A stretch of DNA of 64,000 bases, taken from the NCBI GenBank assembly GCA_036741355.1, contig DAINSK010000019.1, positions 3,703-67,702 of the forward strand. The letters run 5' to 3'. How positions within the stretch are numbered: position 1 is the first letter of the stretch; the number at the start of each line of letters is the position of its first letter. The notes beneath the pieces were generated by a model, which was given only the letters and a program-made list of their open reading frames with translations, did no database searches and had not been told where the DNA came from. This document shows, piece after piece, positions 59,643 to 64,000 of the stretch. Origin of the DNA: JBBRGK01 sp036741355. GTDB taxonomy: Bacteria > Chloroflexota > Dehalococcoidia > CAUJGQ01. The position numbers were made by a program, and so were the translations under genes.

Positions 59643-60583
59643 CCGAGAGCTACACCGATCGCGTCCTCAGAGGTGAACGGCGGGCGCTTTCGCGCGTCAT
59701 TACGTGGGTACAGGAGAATACTCCGCAGGGTCGCGAGGCGCTGCGCACGCTGTACCGCCATACCGGTCATGCACATACGGTCGGAGTGACGGGCTCTTCC
59801 GGGTCCGGAAAAAGTACGCTCACCGGCGCGCTGGCCCGCGAAGCGCGACGCCGCAACCGCACAGTCGGTATCGTTGCGGTCGACCCGTCAAGTCCTTTCA
59901 CCAGCGGCGCCATTCTGGGTGACCGCATCCGCATGCAGGATCTAACCAGCGATCCCGGCGTTTTCCTGCGCAGCATGGCGACTCGCGGGTCGTTGGGCGG
60001 TCTGACGGCGATGGCCGCCGACGTGATGACCGTGCTCGACGCTGCCGGCAAGGATATGGTGCTAATTGAAACCGTCGGTGCCGGGCAGGACGAGGTTGAG
60101 ATCGCGAGAACCGCCCAGACGACGTGCTTGGTCCTGACGCCGGGTACGGGGGACGACATCCAGACGATGAAGGCCGGCATCATGGAGATAGCCGACATTC
60201 TTGTCGTGAACAAGGCCGATCTCGCGGGCACCGACCAGGTGCTGAGTCAGCTGCGCGCCATGCTCTCTTACGCCGAGCACGGCGATTGGATCATCCCGAT
60301 CGTGCGGGTCGTGGCCAATCGCGAAGAAGGGGTCGGCGAGCTGCTCGATCGTATCGACGAGCACAGGGCATATCTCGAAAGCAGCGGCAGGCTCGTCGGC
60401 CGGCAGTTAGAACGATCGCGGCATCAGATCGTCGAGTCGGTGCGCGCCGAACTGGTCCGCCGCTACCTCACCGGTGACGGCGCCGGCAAGCTCGAGCAGC
60501 TGGCGCAGTTGGTCGCTGACCGCGAGCTCGATCCGCACTCGGCTGCCGAACAGATCATCGCGAGTACGGTTGAACAGGCATGA
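59639..60583 (+). CDS. meaB: Methylmalonyl-CoA mutase-associated GTPase MeaB
   Basis: A G3E-family GTPase that protects and reloads the B12 cofactor of the mutase. 314 residues: P-loop GVTGSSGSGKSTLTGALARE, VDPSSPFTSGAILGDRIRMQ, IETVGAGQDEVEIARTAQTT (switch II) and ILVVNKADL (G4). It starts at GTG overlapping the B12-subunit stop and ends overlapping the next ATG, all by four bases. Location with mutase genes rather than with arginine transport genes supports the MeaB name over ArgK. Confidence 0.95.
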
Positions 60584-61251
60584 GCGGTCGAGCACAACGG
60601 CTGCGCGTGATATACGCGCGGGGAGAAGAGCTCAAGTACGTCGCGCATCTTGACATGATGCGCTTCTGGGAACGCGCATTGCGGAGGGCTCAGATCCGCG
60701 TCGCTTACTCGGAAGGGTTTAGCCCCCACGCTCAGATCTCCCTGGGCGCGCCGCTCTCGGTCGGAATGACCGGCCGCGCGGAATTGATGGACGTGTTCCT
60801 TGCCGAACCGCTGCCGCCGGAAGAGTTTCGCGAGCGGCTTCAGTCGCAGCTCCCGACCGGCGTGCTTGTCGTCGTGGTTGAAGAATTAGCCGTCTCTGAG
60901 CCGTCGGTCCAGTCGCAATTACGCGCAACGGATTACGAGCTTCGTCTTGTGCCCGAAGCCGACCTCGATGCAGTTGCGCGCGTTGTGAGCGCATTTCTTG
61001 CTGCTGACACGTTTCCCTGGGAGCACGTCCGCGAAACACAGACAAAGCGCTACGACTTACGTCCGCTCGTGCTCGAGCTACGGCTGGAGCGGCGGAGTGT
61101 TGGTGGTGTCCTCGCTATGAGGCTGCGGGCCGAAGAGGCTGGCACGGGCCGTCCGGATCAGCTCGCAGCGGCGCTGGGATTAAGCGACCGAATTAGCCAC
61201 GTCGAACGGATTGGGCTCGTCCTGGCAAACGCGGCACTGGCGAATGGCTAG
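60580..61251 (+). CDS. DUF2344 / TIGR03936 family protein
   Basis: 223 residues: RLRVIYARGEELKYVAHLDM, RFWERALRRAQIRVAYSEGF and SPHAQISLGAPLSVGMTGRA are the family signature. This family is usually next to, or fused with, a radical SAM protein; none is adjacent here. The function is not established; a role in RNA modification or ribosome-related metabolism has been suggested from context. It overlaps meaB by four bases. Confidence 0.85.
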   Translation: MSGRAQRLRVIYARGEELKYVAHLDMMRFWERALRRAQIRVAYSEGFSPHAQISLGAPLSVGMTGRAELMDVFLAEPLPPEEFRERLQSQLPTGVLVVVVEELAVSEPSVQSQLRATDYELRLVPEADLDAVARVVSAFLAADTFPWEHVRETQTKRYDLRPLVLELRLERRSVGGVLAMRLRAEEAGTGRPDQLAAALGLSDRISHVERIGLVLANAALANG

Positions 61252-61909
61252 CGGGCGCGCCGTCCGGATATACCTCGCTCGACACGCCGAGACGGGACAG
61301 AACCGCGATGGTGTCGTCCAGGGAAGGGCCGACAACGCGTTGAGCGAGCTGGGGCAGCGTCAGGCCGAGGCGCTTGGTTCCGCATTGGCCGGCGAGCCGC
61401 TCGTTGCCGTTTATAGCAGCCCCTTGCAGCGCGCTCAGCAAACCGCCGCGGCGATTGCACTCGTGCATGGCATCGCGGTGACGCCGGTGCCCAACCTAAT
61501 CGAAATGGACATCGGTGAGATGGAAGGGCTGAGCGGCCCGGAGCTGCGAGAACGGCATGCGGAGTTCTTGAAGGTCTGGACCTCCGAACACGGCGCCACC
61601 GCGCTGATGCCCGGGGGAGAGAGCCTGCAACAGGTACAGGACCGTGCCGGTGCAGCCCTGGACCGCATTATCGCAACCACGGAAGATGGGGCTGTAGCAG
61701 TGGTGAGCCACAATTTCGTCGTGCTTAGCCTCCTTTGCCGCTTTCTTGCTCTGCCGCTGACGAACTTCCGCAGGTTGCGTTACCATGTTGCGGGCCTGAG
61801 TATCATTGAAGTTGCCGGCGACCGGGCGGAGGTTCTGCGGCTGAACGACGTTTGTCACCTGGAACGAGCAGGACTGCTCGGGACGGACCCCTGGCAGCGT
61901 CGGCGCTAG
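61244..61909 (+). CDS. Histidine phosphatase family protein
   Basis: 221 residues from the ATG at 61244, overlapping the DUF2344 stop by eight bases. IYLARHAETGQNRDGVVQGR is the catalytic RHG-type motif, YSSPLQRAQQTAAAI supplies the second Arg, and VAVVSHNFVVLSLLCRFLAL carries the second His. It resembles cobalamin-phosphate or phosphoglycerate phosphatases. A cobalamin-related role would fit a B12-using operon, but this is only inference. Confidence 0.9.
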   Translation: MASGRAVRIYLARHAETGQNRDGVVQGRADNALSELGQRQAEALGSALAGEPLVAVYSSPLQRAQQTAAAIALVHGIAVTPVPNLIEMDIGEMEGLSGPELRERHAEFLKVWTSEHGATALMPGGESLQQVQDRAGAALDRIIATTEDGAVAVVSHNFVVLSLLCRFLALPLTNFRRLRYHVAGLSIIEVAGDRAEVLRLNDVCHLERAGLLGTDPWQRRR

Positions 61910-61933
61910 CGTACGGAAGTCATAGTTTCGCCG

Positions 61934-62299
61934 GTGGATGGTGAAGGTTTGCAGGCACATCTGAATCAGCTCGGGCTTTCGACAACGCGGCTGATCCTGA
62001 TCGCGGCCGGTTTCATTTCTATCTACTTTGGCTTCACGATCGTCGGCAATCGCGTCCACCAGTATTCGCTTGACCGCGAAAACCAGCAGTTCGAACGCGA
62101 CATTGCTACCGGGCGAGAGCAGAACAGCAAGCTGCAGGCGCTTCGAAATTGGATGAAGACCGATGCATTCGTCGAAACGACAGCGCGCCAGCAGGGAATG
62201 ATCAAGCCGGGCGACCATCCGGTCGTCGTCGTGGCCTCGTCGCCGGCTCCGACAGGAGACGACGCCCGCGAGTGGTGGGAACACTACTTCGAGCCCTGA
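61934..62299 (+). CDS. DivIC/FtsB-like septum protein
   Basis: 121 residues with one N-terminal membrane helix (TRLILIAAGFISIYFGFTIV) followed by a coiled-coil (ENQQFERDIATGREQNSKLQ) and a short extracytoplasmic tail (WMKTDAFVETTARQQGMIKP): the FtsB/DivIC layout, where the A--YG or AR---G segment near the end matches the family's conserved end. GTG start at 61934. It would act in the divisome. It precedes tilS, as in many bacteria. Confidence 0.75.
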   Translation: MDGEGLQAHLNQLGLSTTRLILIAAGFISIYFGFTIVGNRVHQYSLDRENQQFERDIATGREQNSKLQALRNWMKTDAFVETTARQQGMIKPGDHPVVVVASSPAPTGDDAREWWEHYFEP

Positions 62300-62303
62300 T
62301 CTT

Positions 62304-63779
62304 ATGAAACAAGGTCGTGGCTCTCCACGTTGGTTCGAGCGCGAAGTGCGACGGGCGCTTATTGCCGCCGGTCTCGATCCATATCGGTCTGGACATCTGC
62401 TCGCCGCAGTATCCGGCGGTGCCGATTCCACGGCACTGTTGCTGGCGCTCTGCGCTTTGAAGGGCGCAGCAGCGGGGCGTGGCACCGAGGTCAGCGCCTG
62501 CTACGTGGACCACGGATTACGAACCGCGGCGGAACGGCAGTCCGAGATGATGCTGCTGGAAGACCTGTGTCATCGGCTCGAAATTCGCCTGACGATCGTT
62601 GCCGTTGACGTCGCTGCCGAACGAATGGCTGGGAAGCGTTCGTGGGAAGATGCGGCGCGCCGCTGCCGCTATGCCGCGCTGAGTGAGGCGGCAACCACTC
62701 TCGGTGGTACGGCGGTAGTATCAGGGCACACCCTCGACGATCAGGTCGAGACGGTGCTGCTGCGGCTCATGCGCGGCACGGGCCCGCGAGGTCTTCGCGG
62801 CATCGACGCCGTAACAGCCCCGTGGGGCCCAGACCACTCCCTGCTCGTGCGCCCGCTTCTCACCCTGACCCATATTGATGCAATGCAGTACTGTCGCGCC
62901 CGCGGGCAGCCCTGGTGTGAGGACAGCAGCAACGGGTCTCCGGCATTTCGCCGGAACCGAGTTCGGGCCGAACTCGTGCCGCTTCTCCGGGAAATCTTTC
63001 CCGGATCGGAAGCGTCGATTGCGCGGCTCGCTCGCCAATCCGCTGAATTTTCGGGATGGATTGACGCTGAAGTGGCGGCGGTTCTAGCGGCGCTGTGGCG
63101 GCGCGACGTGACCGAGGCGTTTCTTGCGAGGCCAGAGCGCCCGTTGCCCGCGTTTCTGGCCGCGCAGGTTATCGCGGCGGTTCTGGCCGGTATCCTTGAT
63201 GGCTCAGGCGCGCCGTCGGAACGCCTGGTACAGGCGATGTGCGGCCTCTGGTCGGACGGGAGCGGCCGACTGCTGGATCTCGGCAACGACTGGCGGGCGG
63301 AATCTGGCGCAGGCGGCGTTCGCTTGCGTCAGGCCAAGACTAGCGGGGACACGCGATGGCGCGAGGGGCATTGGAAGCTGGACGTGGGGTCCACCGAAAT
63401 CCCCGGCTGGCGTGTGGACGTGCAACGCTGTCCAGCCGTACCAGTGGGAAACGACGCGGCCGATTTCGACAACACGATGGCGCTGGTTGCCTACGTTTCG
63501 GCGGACGACGCCGACGACCTCAGCGTACGGTTTTGGCGACCGGGCGTGCGCATGCGACCGGCCGGCATGGCGCAAGATAAGAAGCTGCAGGACATCTTCG
63601 TAGACGAGAAAGTGCCGCGTGAGCAACGGCACCGGACGCCGCTTCTGTACCACAACGGCTCATGTATCTGGGCAATCGGGGTGAAGCGATCGGCGCTCGC
63701 TGCGGGTAAACTCGGAAAAGGCAATAGTCTGCGTGTGGCATTCGAGCCCAACGGGGTTGGCAAAGAAGCTTCGTATTGA
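62304..63779 (+). CDS. tilS: tRNA(Ile)-lysidine synthase
   Basis: Converts C34 of tRNA-Ile(CAU) to lysidine so that it reads AUA. The PP-loop LAAVSGGADSTALLLAL starts near residue 33. VSGHTLDDQVETVLLRLMRG, RPLLTLTHIDAMQYC and EDSSNGSPAFRRNRVRAELV are typical, and the C-terminal TilS_C domain (SVRFWRPGVRMRPAGMAQDK, IFVDEKVPREQRHRTPLLYH) is complete. 491 residues. It starts five bases after the DivIC-like stop. Confidence 0.95.
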   Translation: MKQGRGSPRWFEREVRRALIAAGLDPYRSGHLLAAVSGGADSTALLLALCALKGAAAGRGTEVSACYVDHGLRTAAERQSEMMLLEDLCHRLEIRLTIVAVDVAAERMAGKRSWEDAARRCRYAALSEAATTLGGTAVVSGHTLDDQVETVLLRLMRGTGPRGLRGIDAVTAPWGPDHSLLVRPLLTLTHIDAMQYCRARGQPWCEDSSNGSPAFRRNRVRAELVPLLREIFPGSEASIARLARQSAEFSGWIDAEVAAVLAALWRRDVTEAFLARPERPLPAFLAAQVIAAVLAGILDGSGAPSERLVQAMCGLWSDGSGRLLDLGNDWRAESGAGGVRLRQAKTSGDTRWREGHWKLDVGSTEIPGWRVDVQRCPAVPVGNDAADFDNTMALVAYVSADDADDLSVRFWRPGVRMRPAGMAQDKKLQDIFVDEKVPREQRHRTPLLYHNGSCIWAIGVKRSALAAGKLGKGNSLRVAFEPNGVGKEASY

Positions 63780-64000
63780 TACACGATTCGCGTAGCACGG
63801 CGAATCGGACCGGCGGAAGCCGGAGTTTGCTTGACTGTCTATGTGACCCCGCCGCGAGTTGACCCGGTGTGCCGGCGTCGGTACCATGACAGCGTAACGG
63901 TCGTAGACCGCGAGGCTCTTTGCGCTCTGGAGCGCGGGCACGTGCGAGACCGAGCACCTTACCAACTGAAGAGTAGCAGGAAGGCAGCGAAGCCGTGTGT
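63780..64000 (+). other. Non-coding end of the window
   Basis: 221 bp after tilS without a recognised gene. It has two small hairpins (GATTCGC at 63785 with GCGAATC at 63800; CCGGC-GGAA-GCCGG at 63810-63823) without a T run. AGGAAGG near 63980 followed by GTG at the very end may be the ribosome-binding site and start of the next gene. Confidence 0.4.

Noticed and set aside
63785..63823. Two hairpins after tilS as a terminator
   Set aside because: There is no T run after either stem. They are listed only in the description of the window end.

Overview
This window is GC-rich bacterial chromosome, dense and operonic. The best guess for the source is a Chloroflexota-type bacterium, probably an environmental genome assembly. 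That guess is inference: it rests on the mix of a DUF1614 membrane protein, a DUF2344 protein, zinc-type S4/S14/L36, ribosomal proteins with long Ala/Pro/Glu tails, and abundant acyl-CoA/old-yellow-enzyme genes. No rRNA gene is present to settle it. A 100-N scaffold gap with identical 55-bp flanks shows that the sequence is a draft assembly.

Region 1 (1-15,300, + strand) is the distal S10/spc/alpha ribosomal supercluster in classic order: rpsC (cut by the window edge), rplP, rpmC, rpsQ, rplN, rplX, rplE, rpsZ, rpsH, rplF, rplR, rpsE, rpmD, rplO, secY, adk, map, infA, rpmJ, rpsM, rpsK, rpsD, rpoA, rplQ, truA, rplM, rpsI. S3, S5, L13 and RpoA carry long low-complexity C-terminal tails; the S5 tail is longer than S5 itself.

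Region 2 (15,300-33,600) is accessory metabolism. After an SRPBCC protein, a DUF1614 membrane protein, a broken DUF59-like gene and a Crp-like regulator comes a 13-kb minus-strand operon running from 31,310 down to 18,074. It encodes two old-yellow-enzyme/dienoyl-CoA-reductase-type proteins, EtfA and EtfB, two paralogous class I CoA-transferase A/B pairs, an SCP2-type thiolase with a DUF35 partner, two large nitroreductase-family proteins and a small recombinase-like domain protein. It looks like a CoA-dependent catabolic route for a cyclic, aromatic or steroid-like acid. A divergent PhaQ-like PadR regulator with a nearby dyad operator probably controls it. The regulator is followed by a PEP-utilising-enzyme fragment that lacks the phospho-histidine domain.

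Region 3 (33,200-40,600) holds small membrane, lipoprotein and secreted proteins (one gene split by an in-frame stop), an alpha/beta hydrolase, a LamG-like protein, and a patchwork of mobile-element debris: a truncated IS1182-type transposase, a kelch-repeat fragment and an integrase fragment.

Region 4 (40,800-54,900) has crotonyl-CoA carboxylase/reductase convergent with a B12-dependent acyl-CoA mutase large subunit, glutamate synthase large subunit (with an 18-bp perfect palindrome upstream), gyrA, a class I amidotransferase-like hydrolase, an ABC-2 exporter and a TPR protein.

Region 5 (55,000-64,000) has four tRNA genes (Val-CAC, Leu-CAG, Arg-GCG, Val-UAC) with a small HTH gene between them. 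It continues with a methylmalonyl-CoA operon (mutase large subunit, DinB-like protein, tandem-VOC epimerase, B12-binding subunit, MeaB chaperone), then DUF2344, histidine phosphatase, a DivIC/FtsB-like protein and tilS. Together ccr, the two mutases, the epimerase and MeaB point to ethylmalonyl/methylmalonyl-CoA interconversion linking acetyl/crotonyl-CoA, propionyl-CoA and succinyl-CoA. That could receive the acyl-CoA products of the region 2 operon.
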